A stretch of DNA of 64,000 bases, from NCBI RefSeq assembly GCF_027244095.1, contig NC_069665.1, positions 622,501 through 686,500 of the forward strand, given 5' to 3'. Every line of letters starts with the position of its first letter. Positions within the stretch are counted from its first letter, which is position 1. The stretch comes from Hemicordylus capensis. Its lineage: Eukaryota; Chordata; Lepidosauria; Squamata; Cordylidae. The notes beneath the pieces were generated by a model, which worked only from the letters and a program-made list of their open reading frames with translations, searched no databases and was not told where the DNA came from. Positions 13,501-23,688 of the stretch are shown one piece after another. The translations under genes were made by a program, and so were the position numbers.

Positions 13501-16500
13501 ACCCCTTGTCAGGAACCGGGCCCAAGGCTAGCAACGGGAGCAACATGCCCGCGTGGCTGCTGAGGATCGAGGTGTGCCAGTCCCGGAAAGCTACTCTGCT
13601 CGTGTACAGTGTGCAGCGCTTTCCTGCTCCTCAGAAACGCTCCTTCAGCAAACGGGTGCCGAGGAGGGGCTGGGCCCCCTACAAGCCAGACGTGACACTC
13701 CAGCACTGCATGGCGCCTGCTAGCTAGCCAAGCACAGGCATGTCTCCATGGGGGGAGTCCGTGCCATGGCGGGAGAATCGGAAGCTGGCTGTCTCCAGGG
13801 CCAGAGGAGAGGGTGAATGGCAAGTCCCCTGTGAAAGCTGCTTCTCCGTTACTACTGCGGCAGCCGCAGCCTCAGATTAATGCGACGCGGGACCCTTGGT
13901 TTCACGTCAAGAGTCGGAAGCACCGCAGGGAGCCCCTCTTCCGTAGGACCCTCTCCCATCCTTGGGCCACCCAGTGAGGTCCAATTTTAGATACTTCCTC
14001 CATCAGAAACTAGGCTGGTGTCTGCAAGGTGCAGGGCCTGTTCTGTGGTGGCCCCTTCACTGTGGAAGGCTCTCTCCAGTGTGAGGACCACCTGCACGTG
14101 GGCATCCAGGGGGGTGGGGGGCAAGAGGGGGTAATTGCCCCCTGGATTGAGACAGCTCCTATTGAATTCAATGGGGCATACTCCCAGGGAGGGGGTGTAT
14201 AGGACTGCTGGCTTTGCCACCCACCCCTGGACAAAGTTCTGCAGATGCTCAAGCACCTGCATCTCTTCTGGTCCTTCTGATTGTGCCAGGTTTGTTTTTC
14301 ATGCCATGCTTTATTTTGTTGCTATTGCAATAGATTTTGCTGCTTTAAAAAGAAGAAGAGTGTGAACTGTTTTCATGATGTTAATTAATTTAAAAGTTTC
14401 TGAATGTCCAAAGTGTGCTGCTTTGGGGGCTCCTTGCCACAGAGCTGCACAAAACTGTAACAAGGAAAGGAAAGGGCCTTGGATCAGAAGAGGAGTGGGA
14501 GGAGATTCCGCCGCCACTCGGACTAGCTCCAGCGTTGGGACTGGCGTTTAAGATTCTGCCGCCGCCCGCCGGGAGTCTCCCCAGGGCCTCTTCCGGCACC
14601 ATTGCTCTTTGATCGGCTTGGAAGAGCAGCAGCTCCCTTCTGGGGGAACTGGCCTGGGCTGTCTTGCCGATGCAGGTGGCATTCAGTTGGGCTCAATGCT
14701 CACAGGCTGTCTGGGCGTCTCTGTTTCCCTGGCTGCAGTTGCGAAAGGAGAACCGCGTCTGTCTTGGGAAGAAGAGCCTTTGGCAACGACTCCTCTCTGG
14801 GGCCAGCAGTCAACTCACAGGGCCAAAGGAGCAGCGGACTCCGAGGCGGGAGGTGTCGGGCTCGGAGCCTGCAGCAGGCCCTGACCCTGCAGCACAGCAG
14901 GCTGGGGCACCCACTGCCCCCCAAGTCTGGCCCCAGAGGGGACGCGGGAGAGGAAGCCGGCCGCCGTGCCCGCAGCAGGCAAGAGCTGCGCGTCTGGCCT
15001 GAGCCCTTTCCAAGCGGGCAGGTCGGGCTGTTCTCTGCTCTGACTCAGTCACTGAGTGACGAGCCGACCCAGTGGCTGCTCCCCCAGCGCTTGGCCACAG
15101 GCCGGCCTTGCTTCTCTGCCCCCTTTGCCAGCTGTGCCAGGACTTGACCACCCTGTGACTTGGCAGGAGTTGGGCTGGGAAGGGAGGCAGATCCAGGTGG
15201 TCCTGGCAAAGGGACAGCCTGCGTGGAGGCCAGGGGTGTAGCCAGCGCTCTCTGTCCTCCGCTCATTGGCTCATTTAGGTTCTTCTACAACACGTCAGCA
15301 CCCAGGATGACACTCCTTGGGGCTGCCTCTTGCAAGCTCACTGGAGGGCACCTTCTCTGGACAGGAAGGGGTCTCCCCACCCCCACCCCCACCCCGTGCT
15401 CTAATACTCGGAGCAGGAGGGCTACCCAGAGGACCTGCTAAGCCCTGCCTACTACTGGGCAGAGAGGCACCCTGGAAGGTGGTGGCGCCTGCCTCGCTTC
15501 CAGCCCCAGCCCAGCCTCCCTCCCAGTGGCTGCTGCTGCTTCTTTTTAGATTGTGAGACCTTTGGAGAATGGGAACCATCTTGTTTTGTTTTCCATGTAA
15601 ACTGCTTTTTTTGGTGGTTGTGGTTTTTGAAAAGTGCTATGAAAATGCTTCATAATTATAGCAACAATAATGACTACAGAAGGAGAGCTTTCCCTTCTGT
15701 ATTCAGACAAAGCTCTTTCCAGAAAACAGTGCTAAAGACATACATGACATGTTGGAAGAGGACTCCATTCCCGGAGATATGGAGCTTGTTCCCGTCCAGG
15801 GTGCCCTCCAGGTGAAGCTGCCCCAAAGCGGAATCGGGGTATTTAACTAAGAGGCCCAGCACCATTGGGTACAGGGGCAGGCCTGTGGCTGCCACCAGCG
15901 GAGCATTCGGCGGTGGCCGCGGCTGCTTTGGGACTGTGCTCTTCACCGGACTCTGCAGATCAGTGGTCATAGCCGAGTAGACCCCTGCGGGGGGGAAAGG
16001 CAGACATGAGTCGTCATCAAGAACCACTTTGGAATTCTGGTTATAGTTCCCTCCATCTTCGTTTAATCCACAGAAAGATCCCACAGCCCACATGGTTCAG
16101 TTTTCAACCCCACCCGGTCGCTTCAAGGTGGTCACAATGTGTTGGAGATGAACTCCCAGTGCATCGACCTTTTGCACCAGCTGTCCTAATGACCACGAGG
16201 GGCACTGGGAGTAGAGAGAGTGAGTCAGGGTCTCCCTCTCTGTCCCTACACTAAGACCCCTGAACTGACTCTGCAGCACTTCCTGTGCTGAGTCACAATC
16301 CTTCCTTTCCTCCTAGAGAGCAGATGGAAACATCTCTCTCTCTGTCTCTCTCCTTACCTATCCACTATGTAGTCCTTTAGATTAGAGATAGGTCTTTCCT
16401 GTCTAAGTGTATTTAACCAATAAATGTTTAGTGTTTAGTCCTACAAGGATCTCCATGCCTTTTCTCTAAATAGCTGCAATATCTAAACCATCCTCTGCGA

Positions 16501-19500
16501 CCTACTCTGTAACTGGAGTGTGTGCTTATATTCCTTAGTGCTCTGCTGTTTTACCTATTGTGGGTAAAAATCAACAACCTCTAACACAATGTGCTTAGAA
16601 CGAGAGCGGGAAGCAGCCTAGCCAGCTGGCCCTGCCAGTGCCCTTCCCTGCAGATAAGGCCTCGCTGTTGTGCACATGGGACATTTCCCGGGGCCCAGAG
16701 CAGGCTCAGTCACAGACTGGTCGGGTGGAAGATGGTCTGGTCCCACCCTGAGCCCCAAAGAGGGACTGGGCATCCAACCATTCTGGCAGATTCAGTCTGG
16801 TAAGCAGCTGAGCAGGCCACAGGGGGGCTCCCCTGGCAGAGAGCAGAGGCAGTGCCAGGAGGGGCCGTGGCTTCTCGGGGGGGGGGGTTAGGGTTAGGGC
16901 ACCTCGCTGGAGCCTGGCCTGTGTGGGCCAAGCAAACAAGGCCAGGCCACGGATGGGGAGCAAAGTAGACTTTGATGCTTTGGCATCAACCTCTGGGTTG
17001 AAGGACTAGACCAAAAGGTGGACGGGGAAGAAACCAGGACCAAAATGTCTGCTTGATCCGTGTCTTCATTTTAGCCACTTATTTATAAAATGCATGAGCC
17101 TTTCTTCTTCAGCTAAGTGCTGAACAATATCAACTGGGAAACAGTGGTCAGTGAGGTCTGGGCAAAAGGCTGATCCTGGCGTCCAGCACAGTAGCAAACC
17201 GCCCCCCTCGCCGTCCCCCTCCTGCTCACCTCTGGAGGTCACCTCTAGCAACTGCGGTGCAGGCCACCCTGTGCACCAGCCCTCCAGGCAAGAGGGCACC
17301 CCCCCCCCCCAGTATGGCTTCCCTTCAGGAAGGATCCTCCTGCCAGGGCACGTTGGGGTCTCAGCTGCTCCCTCAGAAAAAGAGGCTTGAATTCCAGGCC
17401 TCTGGGGAAGAAGCCAGCGTGTTTAAACTGATTAAACCTCCCTTGGGAACACCCTGATGCTGTGAGGACAGGCACCCTAATTGACAGCTAGGCAAAGGCA
17501 GGTGTGCTGCACAACAGCAATAGGCCACAACCACTGCCTGAAGGCAACAGTTCCCAGAGCTGGACAAGGACTCCAAACTTGCAAGATTCTCATCCTATGA
17601 GGAAGCAGAAATGAAAGGCTCCTATTTCTGTTTGTGCTGCTGGCACACAATAAAAGCATCTTTCTGCTACTAACTTGGCAAAGAAGTCCTTGTAAACATT
17701 ATTTTGTATACCCCACACACCCTTGGAAAACAAAAAGCGATAGAACCCATGGGGTACAAGCACAAGAATATGGTGCCTCCTTATTACGGATTTAACATGT
17801 CCTGTACTGAGAAGATGGGCTTGCTCGGGGTCCCTGGCATCCTCAATATGCTCTTGCACTCGCTTTGCAGCAAGCCAGGGGGATTCACTTCTCCCTGGAA
17901 GCCTCTTTATGGCTGATAAAACAGTTGGCCTCCTGTTTGGCCTCAGACAGAGTCCCCAAAGCAGCTCCCTTAACCTGGAGCTGGTTTACACGGAAAAGAC
18001 GGTGAGAGCCACACCCGGGTTACTCCGATAGCTCTTCAGTGCTTCGGTCAGCTCCGGGATTCCCAGGACGTCAGCTTCAGCTTCCAGAACATCCATGCTG
18101 GAGAAGTTGTCAGGCAAAAGAATCTTCTCGGAGCGAAGGAAATTAGCTAGTTTTTAAAAAAACAAAGAACAGAAGCAGAATGGAGCAAGCCACCTCCATT
18201 TTGAAATATTCCTCTCAGGCGGTTTCCGTGAGAGCGAACATGATGCTCCCTACACACATTTGCACTGAAGGAGACCCACGGTGACTGTGGTGAGGAACCT
18301 GTTGTGGACAGGCAGGGCACACCCTGAACCTGCTGCCACCGAAGCGATGGCCCTAACAAGCACCTGGAGGCTTTTCACGCAGGGCTTTTATTGGGAATCC
18401 ACTCCTGATTACCAGCCCACACATTCACTGGATTTACCTCGACCTCCCTGCGGGCTATCAGGGACCAGGACAGACAGGACTTTGATGTCCCCCGAATGGA
18501 GGCTGCAAATTTTGGCTCAGCCTGAAGTATGTCCGGTTTTTTAAAATCCTCATTTCAGAGGCTTTTGAAAGATAAATGAAGGGGAGTTTGACAGCTGTTC
18601 TGGGCATGGTCTGCTCCAAGTGATGTGCAATTGCAAGCACGGCGGGGGTGTTCTTGTAGATTGGTGATACTCTGTTGAGGGAGGGGGCGATTCCTGAGCT
18701 AAACACAAGCACAGACTGCAAACTGTGTGTCTTCCTGTGTTTTACTTAGGCTTTAGATATGCAGAATGGAGCCCTTTGTTGTCTAGGCTGATTCCATTAG
18801 GGGTGTGTGTTCGTGGGTGTGTGTGTGTGTGTGTGTAAACATTCTGTGACGAAGGCCGTGACTCACAAAGGCCAGGGTTAAGTGTCCCGCTGTTTGACAA
18901 CTCTTTCTTGCTCTTAACGATTTAAAAAAGAAGCTCTCTTGCCTCTTCCTCTGTGTTGGAGGGAAAACCCGGACCAGGCACAGGGAAAAGCTCTGCCAGG
19001 GAGCTGACCGCTCTGGGAACTGTCAAACTAAGTAAACAGCTTGCGAATCACAGCAGATGTGCTCTTTGGAGACTCTGAGGCATGAAGCCACCTGTGGAAA
19101 ACCGCCTGGGGCAAAGAGGCACATTCCTGCTGCCAGGTGCTACCTCCAGCACAGGGCAGGGCGGCAGGCCAGAGAGCCCCTTCCGGTCCCAGGAAGCCCC
19201 AGTCCTCTTCCGTTCAGGAGCAGCGGGGCTTTCTTCTTCACACTCCAGGAGCGACCCCCAGGACTCACTGGCAAGCAGCCTTGTGCTGGTGCCCCCCCCG
19301 ACCCCCCCCCCCCAAGGCATGGGAAGGCTTTGTGCCTTGCTCTGGGCATGCAGCCCTGGAGCTGCCTCTCGCGCAGGCTCTGAGCCCCACCCCCCCCCGT
19401 CGAGCTCCAGGGCGCCCCGCTCTGGCCTGCCTCCGCTGGGCTGCTGACCCTCTGGCTTGGGCAGCCCTGCTCCGCTCCCCAGCCCCCCAAGGACGGGGTC

Positions 19501-22500
19501 TCCAGGGTCTCAGCCTTCTGCCCTTGGGTTGTCCTTTGGCCAGATACCTGCATCAGTTCCGTCCACGGGCAGCAAAGGGCCAGATCTCCCATGTCCAGAT
19601 GCGGGGAGCCAACCTGAGGGCGTGGCGGCTCCTTCCTGGCCTGCGTCAATCTGGGCCGCCCGGCTTGGTCAGGGCCCAGGCGTGCAGGAGGCTTGGCGGG
19701 ACCTCTGTGCTCTTCTGCCCAAAGGCAGACCTGCCCCTCCGCCCTTCAGCCCCCCCCCCCCCCGTGAGCTGGAGGCAGGCGGTGGCTACTGGTCTTCTTC
19801 CACTGCCCTGGGAACCCGACAACAGCCCCTTCCCCAAGGAGGCCGCTCACCGATGAAGCGGAACTCGCTGCCTTCACATTCCACCAGCGCTGCGTTGTCG
19901 GACAGCCACAGCAAATTGTCATCGTTGACCAGGGAAGGGTGTTTTTCCACCAAGTCCAGAGGCAGGAAGCAGTAGTGCACTTCCTCTTCCGTGTCCAGCA
20001 GCGGTGTGTCCATGAGTCCCAAGGGGGCCTTCTCATGCAGGCCTAAGGCACAGGAAGAGAGGCTGTGAGCAGGCGGCCAGATGCCGAGCCTCTCCTGCAC
20101 TCAGGGGCCAGCTGTGTGGGGTGGAAGCCTGTCTGATGTGGGCCTGGCCTGCGTGGCCCACCCCTCAAGTGGCGCAGGTGTGTGTGGGCAACTGCCTTAC
20201 CCTTTATTCCTGCATGCACGGAGGTGCAGGTTTGTTTGCAAGGAACAGATGTGCTATTGCCTTCCACAAACGCACCCCAAATGGCAGACACATTAGGGAT
20301 GTGCACGGAACCGGTGGTTCCGCTGGTCCGAAGGCGGTGGGGGTGCCGCTTGAAGAGCGGGGGAGGGTGCACTTACCCCTCCTGCTGGCGTCCCTTGTTT
20401 AGAAAGCTAATCGGGGCGGCAGCGTACCACCGCAGGAGCATAGCGAGACCCCTGGGGGCCCAGGGACAAAATCTTTGTAGGGCCCCCCCCGCACATGTGA
20501 AACGCACACCCCCCAAGCCACCACCCCTCGTCTGACGTCAGCTGCAAGGAGTGGGGCAACAAACATCTCCCCACCCCTGCCCCGCCACCGTTGATCTTTG
20601 CCCCCATGGTGGTGGCGGGCGCTGTGGCTGGGCCAGGCCAGTCCTATCCAGCGGCATGCCTCTCTCTCTCTCTCTCTCGCTGGCCTGCGCAGTTTGACTC
20701 TGGACGCTGCATGCGACTTCCATAGTTGAACTGTGCAGGCGTGCAGTTCAGCGGTCTGGCAAGAAAGAGGCATGCCGGCCAGCTGGAGAAGCCCAGCGCA
20801 GCCACACGGGGCCAAAGATAAGCGATGGTGGGGCAAAAGCAGGGGGGTGGTTTGCTTGGGGGCCCCCTGACCCTCTGGGCCCAGGGCCATGTCCCTGCTT
20901 ATCCCATGGATGCTACGCCCATGAGCCCAGATGCATTTGCTTGTGGCAAAGGACCAGAGAGGGAATGCCCATAATTGACAGGAGGGAAAACGTCCCCCCA
21001 CCCACCCCACCCCAAAGCAAGGGCAACGTGCCAGGCCTACAGAGGAGGGTTGAGGATGCAGCCCAGTGAGGTCTGCAATTTGCCAGCAGCGTTCTCCCCC
21101 CTTTGCAGAAGGGGAACTGAGGCAGAGGAACAGGGCATTGCCCTCTTTGTCTCCTCAAGAAGCCAGGAAGTGGCGTCTGGGACTGGATTGGGGCCACCCT
21201 TTCCCAGCCCCAACTCCAGCGCTCTCTCCACAGGATCTCACACTGGCTGAAGAAAGCAGCGAGGGAAGCTTCCAACAGCAATCTGGAGTTGGCCTTTTGA
21301 TCCTGTCTGAGCACAGGTAGTTGCTCATAGTGGACTTTTACCAGTAAATGCTGGACTTTTAAGAGGAAATTCAGATGGCTTGCTGATGCACTTTCGTGTT
21401 CTCCAGTAATTCATGGATGCTCTTTCAGCTATTGGTATATCAGCAGGCCGGACACGCAAGTTATGTTTCCCTTCCTTCAGATTGTCTAAAGTCTGTTAAA
21501 ATAGACAAACATCTCTTTAGTGTGGATGCTGCTGCTGCTGCTGCTGCTGCCCATGAACATTGATGGCTTTGAGCAGGCCATGGCGATGGCATCAGCTCCA
21601 CTACCACACAGAGCCCCTGAAAGAAGGGAACTCCTGGGAAGGAACAAAAGTCTTGGTGACATCAAAGAGTAGCCCTTGCAAACCCAAGAAGCGTTATTCT
21701 GAGCTAACCCCCCACTGCTACATGCATGCAATGCCTGCAGGGTGGCAGCCCTCAATCTGCTTCGGCGAGCTCAGGAAGGCAGAAGCCCTCTCTCTCTTTT
21801 TCTGGGGTGGCAACTGGGGAGGTCGGGGATCCCCAGGAGGGCAGACAGGAGCCGGGGCGTCCAGTGGCCTCAAGACGCTCAAGACGGCTTACATTCAAGT
21901 AACATGACAAAATGTTAACAAAAACGGACCTCATAACAAAAACACACCAGAATAAAGAGGTACTCCAGGAAGGCCACTTGCAAAGGTCTAAAAAACTCAC
22001 CTCAGCAAGACAGTCTGAACAGCCTACTGAGGGGCCAGCCAGACTGCTCGAGGCAGGTCATTCCAAAGTCTGGGTGCCACAACCGAGAAGGCCCTGTCCC
22101 TTGAGGACACGCGCTGCACTACCGACACAAAGGGGTCTGAGGTGGGGAACGCAGAGGATGCCCTACTTGGAGGCGCATGTCACAGGCAGGTCTATATGGG
22201 GGGAGGCAGTTCTGGAGGCCCCAGGGCCTCTGGTTGTTGCTGGACGACAACTCCCATCACCCCCCGCCATGCTGCCGCTGTAGTCCAGCAACAGCTGGAG
22301 AGCCTCCGATTGTCTTTTAAGGGGAAAATACACTCCACCCGTAAACAGACTGGCCGCCAGCGATGCTGCTACAAGATCGGCAGGATCTAGCAGCGGCCCC
22401 AAGCTGGACCTGGGTCCAGGAGCTGGCCTGGTCCTTCTGCAAGAGCACCGCCATGCAGAAAGGCAGGTTCTGGGGCCCCTGCCTCTTCAGGGCCGGAGGA

Positions 22501-23585
22501 GGCGTTGGTGGTGGGCGGCTGCACCTTTTGTGAGCGCCGTGCACCCCGCAATCTTCCTAGAGGAGCGTCAGCAGCCGCCTTCTCCACGAGGCCCCAAGGC
22601 GGGAGATACCTGTAGGAGCGGGGTCAGCTGCAAGCACAGCGCCTGCTCGTAGAGCAAGTTCAGTTCTGCGCAGCTGGAGAAGTAGAGTTTGGAAGTATGC
22701 AGAAAGTAGTGGACGTGTCTGAAGGTGTAGCCATCTCGGTCGAGGAACAAGCGCGGGCTCTCCTTCTGCGTCAGGGCTGACACCTCTTTCCAGAGCAGAG
22801 AGTCTGGGAACCGGGCAATCTTGCTTTGCGGGATGGAGAAGCACCAGCCACCCACATTCAAATGGACCAGCTCCTCCTCAGGGGAGTCCTGGACGATTTC
22901 CGGCTCTTCCTAAGGAGAGAGGGGAAAGGCCGTCAGCGGGAGCCCAGATTCCGAGGTAGGCATTTAACCGTATACAGCAAGGCCCCCTAAGTGGGGGGGG
23001 GGGTTTGCCCGTGTCTGTGTGTGCGCACACGCATGCAAGTGTGTATGCAGAGCAAATCCCGGCGGGGGGGGGGCTGCTCTTGAAGACCCCTCCAGGAAAC
23101 AAGCTTCTGATGGAGCCGGGACCGGGGAGGGGGGCGGGCAACGCTCAGGCTTTTTATTGTGAGCCAAGACTGGCGGGCGAAGCAGCCCAAAGACGAAGCG
23201 CTGCCCCCCTCATGAGTTCCCCGGGGGTGGGGGGGGCAGGCCCCGGGGGGGGGCGAGGAGGGGAGCTGCTGGAGTCCGGCGGCAGCTGGAGGGCGGGCCC
23301 CGCTGGAGGGCCGGTCTGGCAGCCGGGCCCGGCCCCTCAGGCAGCAGCATCGACCTCCGGGCCGCTGCTGCCTGCCAGGGCCGGACAGGCTGAGCGAGCG
23401 GCAACGAGGGGCGACTCGGCCGGAGGAGGGGGGGGCGGCGGCAGAGGGCGGGGGGCGGGCGGAGCGCCTGTCTCCCTCCCTCCGCCCCCCAGCAGCCCCA
23501 CGGCGGGGCGGGCCCCCTCCTCGGCCCGGGGCTGCCGCTGCTGCTGCCGGCGCTGGAGGAGCAGGAGGGCGGGCGCCGTTACCAT
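1404..23585 (-). CDS. KCTD19: KCTD19, BTB/T1-domain protein of male meiosis (16 coding exons)
   Basis: Coding exons in transcript order: 23583-23585, 22610-22909, 21342-21492, 19851-20042, 18015-18146, 15744-15984, 12584-12762, 11447-11550, 8271-8413, 7800-7883, 7066-7171, 4986-5622, 3059-3253, 2435-2589, 1927-2028, 1404-1520. They sum to 2841 nt, 946 codons plus stop, and every junction has matching phase and GT-AG borders. The human protein is about 926 residues. Three BTB/T1-like segments are visible: about residues 17-100 ([10 protein letters not shown]), 170-245 ([20 protein letters not shown]) and 412-482 ([24 protein letters not shown]). A basic, proline-rich linker (546-758) carries [17 protein letters not shown]. 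The C-terminal part (770-946) matches human KCTD19 along its length. Known role from mammals: a germ-cell nuclear protein that works with ZFP541 and HDAC1/2 and is needed for male meiosis. Identification rests on remembered human sequence and is firm; single exon edges could shift by a few bases. Confidence 0.95.
1927..2028 (-). CDS. KCTD19: KCTD19 coding exon 15 (residues 875-908)
   Basis: Encodes [19 protein letters not shown] and [11 protein letters not shown]. Acceptor gtcttgcag, donor GAA|gtgagt; 34 codons in phase 0/0. Confidence 0.9.
2435..2589 (-). CDS. KCTD19: KCTD19 coding exon 14 (residues 823-874)
   Basis: Encodes [20 protein letters not shown] and [20 protein letters not shown], ending in W. 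Acceptor cccgcag, donor TGG|gtaagc. Confidence 0.93.
3059..3253 (-). CDS. KCTD19: KCTD19 coding exon 13 (residues 758-823)
   Basis: Encodes [15 protein letters not shown] and [20 protein letters not shown], matching human. The acceptor tctccag at 3254 was chosen. A second in-frame acceptor (gggcaag, about 24 bp further in) would also work, so this edge is uncertain. Donor G|gtagcc. Confidence 0.85.
4735..4815 (-). mobile_element. 3' fragment of a Sauria-type SINE
   Basis: GTGCCGCCGAGTCGGTGTCG and CCACAGAGCCCTGTGGTTGT match the tail half of the SINE at 6475. Confidence 0.65.
4986..5622 (-). CDS. KCTD19: KCTD19 coding exon 12 (residues 546-758), large linker exon
   Basis: At 637 nt this is the largest exon. 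It begins [14 protein letters not shown] and contains QPESPPRKR and [18 protein letters not shown], which anchor it to human KCTD19. The rest is low-complexity and poorly conserved. Acceptor ctctgttttggag is fair, donor G|gtgagt is strong. Confidence 0.85.
6350..6860. repeat. Interspersed repeat of unknown class, interrupted by a SINE
   Basis: It shares blocks such as AGAGCAGATGGAAACAT, TACTCTGTAACTGGAGTG and GCTCTGCT with 16270-16590, in the same order. The copy here is split by the younger SINE at 6475-6707. Confidence 0.65.
6475..6707 (-). mobile_element. Sauria-type tRNA-derived SINE with intact duplication
   Basis: Reads from a tRNA-like head at the right (B-box-like GGTTTGAGTCCC) to the tail CGACACCGACTCGACGGCAC and TTTACTTTAC at the left. 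It is flanked by an 11-bp duplication TCCAAAGTGTA at 6464-6474 and 6708-6718. It sits inside an older repeat (6350-6860). Confidence 0.8.
7066..7171 (-). CDS. KCTD19: KCTD19 coding exon 11 (residues 510-545)
   Basis: Encodes [20 protein letters not shown] and [12 protein letters not shown]. It is acidic and only loosely similar to human, but length, phase and position agree. Acceptor cttcgcag, donor GAG|gtaagg. Confidence 0.85.
7800..7883 (-). CDS. KCTD19: KCTD19 coding exon 10 (residues 482-510)
   Basis: Encodes [20 protein letters not shown] then LCQYETY. Human has [20 protein letters not shown]. Acceptor tggacag, donor AG|gtacag. Confidence 0.92.
8271..8413 (-). CDS. KCTD19: KCTD19 coding exon 9 (residues 435-482)
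   Basis: Encodes [20 protein letters not shown] and [20 protein letters not shown], the core of the third BTB-like domain. Acceptor ttaccag, donor AA|gtaagt. Confidence 0.93.
10085..10230 (+). mobile_element. L2-type LINE fragment
   Basis: The plus frame reads [20 protein letters not shown] then [10 protein letters not shown], the same C-terminal motif as at 49.6-50.1 kb, directly left of the SINE at 10238. Confidence 0.65.
10238..10505 (+). mobile_element. Sauria-type tRNA-derived SINE, nearly full length
   Basis: A-box region TGGTGCAGCAGGGAAGGAG, B-box GGTTCGAATCCC, and the 3' tail GTCAACACCGACTCGAGGGC followed by TTTACTTTAC. It lies in KCTD19 intron 8. Confidence 0.8.
11447..11550 (-). 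CDS. KCTD19: KCTD19 coding exon 8 (residues 400-434), third BTB-like domain start
   Basis: Encodes [18 protein letters not shown] and [17 protein letters not shown]. Acceptor tcttttag, donor AAG|gtacaa, ending in phase 0. Confidence 0.93.
12584..12762 (-). CDS. KCTD19: KCTD19 coding exon 7 (residues 340-400), ends in a polyalanine run
   Basis: Encodes [13 protein letters not shown], then [19 protein letters not shown], followed by eight alanines (residues 390-397) coded mainly by GCT repeats at 12591-12614. The human segment as I recall it lacks the run. Donor G|gtaagc. Confidence 0.9.
12591..12617 (-). repeat. KCTD19: Coding GCT repeat (polyalanine) in KCTD19 exon 7
   Basis: GAT followed by eight alanine codons, of which the first five are pure GCT; the later GCC, GCT and GCG suggest partial decay of a repeat. 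Confidence 0.9.
13980..14400 (+). mobile_element. Probable L2/CR1-type LINE fragment
   Basis: GTGGTGGCCCCTTCACTGTGGAA resembles the conserved APxLWN coding stretch, and an AT-rich 3' tail follows. No frame is intact. KCTD19 intron 6. Confidence 0.4.
15744..15984 (-). CDS. KCTD19: KCTD19 coding exon 6 (residues 260-340)
   Basis: Encodes [15 protein letters not shown], then [20 protein letters not shown] and GNGVLFQHV. The first part is diverged from human and the second is strongly conserved. Donor AT|gtatgt leaves phase 2, completed by the G of the next exon. Confidence 0.9.
16270..16590. repeat. Second copy of the 6.35-kb repeat, uninterrupted
   Basis: About 320 bp with an AATAAA motif near its middle. 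The class is not certain; an LTR-like origin is possible but no partner or terminal pair was seen. KCTD19 intron 5. Confidence 0.5.
18015..18146 (-). CDS. KCTD19: KCTD19 coding exon 5 (residues 216-260)
   Basis: Encodes [20 protein letters not shown] and [15 protein letters not shown], matching the end of the second BTB-like domain. Acceptor actag after a pyrimidine tract, donor G|gtgtgg. Confidence 0.92.
19851..20042 (-). CDS. KCTD19: KCTD19 coding exon 4 (residues 152-216)
   Basis: Encodes [20 protein letters not shown] through EGSEFRFI, nearly identical to the human segment. Acceptor ccttag, donor G|gtgagc, phase 1 at both ends. Confidence 0.93.
20433..20923. mobile_element. Decayed hAT-like MITE
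   Basis: Left end CAGGAGCATAGCGAG and right end GCTACGCCCATG form an imperfect inverted repeat of the CAGGGGCGTAGC type, with inverted GGGCCCAGGG blocks just inside. No clear 8-bp duplication remains. It lies in KCTD19 intron 3. Confidence 0.5.
21342..21492 (-). CDS. KCTD19: KCTD19 coding exon 3 (residues 102-152)
   Basis: Begins [18 protein letters not shown] and ends KSPAFT plus one base. Acceptor tttaacag, donor G|gtaaaa. The frame has no upstream ATG, so a plain ORF scan misses this exon. Confidence 0.92.
21885..22180 (-). mobile_element. Probable L2/CR1-type LINE 3' fragment
   Basis: CAGGTCATTCCAAAGTCTGG and CAACCGAGAAGGCCCTGTCC follow an AT-rich tail, parallel to the 33.8- and 49.6-kb copies. 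KCTD19 intron 2. Confidence 0.5.
22212..22308. repeat. Foldback repeat with ACAACTCCCAT core
   Basis: TTGTTGCTGGACGACA at the left is inverted at the right as TGTAGTCCAGCAACAG, around ACTCCCATCACCCCCCG. KCTD19 intron 2. Confidence 0.7.
22610..22909 (-). CDS. KCTD19: KCTD19 coding exon 2 (residues 2-101), first BTB/T1 domain
   Basis: Exactly 100 codons in phase 0/0, from [10 protein letters not shown] through [15 protein letters not shown] to [10 protein letters not shown]. The acceptor is ccttag and the donor is CAG|gtatct. Confidence 0.92.
23583..23585 (-). CDS. KCTD19: KCTD19 coding exon 1: start codon only
   Basis: The minus strand reads CCGGG-ATG-gtaacg, so the donor follows the ATG directly. 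Joining it to exon 2, which starts GAA GAG CCG GAA, gives M-EEPE, the human N-terminus. It is the only placement I found that also keeps the frame. Inferred, not proven. Confidence 0.6.
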
Positions 23586-23669
23586 CCCGGCCGGGCCGCC
23601 TCCGCGCTCCCCGCCTCGCCCCGCCCGGCGCCTTCCTCCTCCTCCTCCCCCCCCGTCCGCGGCTGGGCG

Positions 23670-23682
23670 GTTGCCTGGCAAC
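23670..23682. promoter_or_regulatory. Palindromic RFX-type X-box in the shared promoter
   Basis: GTTGCC-T-GGCAAC is a perfect 6-bp inverted repeat with a 1-bp spacer, the form bound by RFX-family factors. It ends 6 bp before the LRRC36 ATG and starts 85 bp past the KCTD19 ATG on the other side. RFX2 drives spermatogenic and ciliary genes, which fits the testis role of KCTD19. Binding is inferred. Confidence 0.6.
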
Positions 23683-23688
23683 GCGGCG

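Noticed and set aside
16887-16901. GGGTTAGGGTTAGGG, telomere-like repeat
   Set aside because: Only two units; similar two-unit strings occur near 6330 and 58870, so this is within chance for GC-rich sequence.
20527-20540. CTGACGTCAG, a perfect CRE-like palindrome
   Set aside because: It lies inside the decayed hAT-like MITE deep in a KCTD19 intron, with no promoter nearby.
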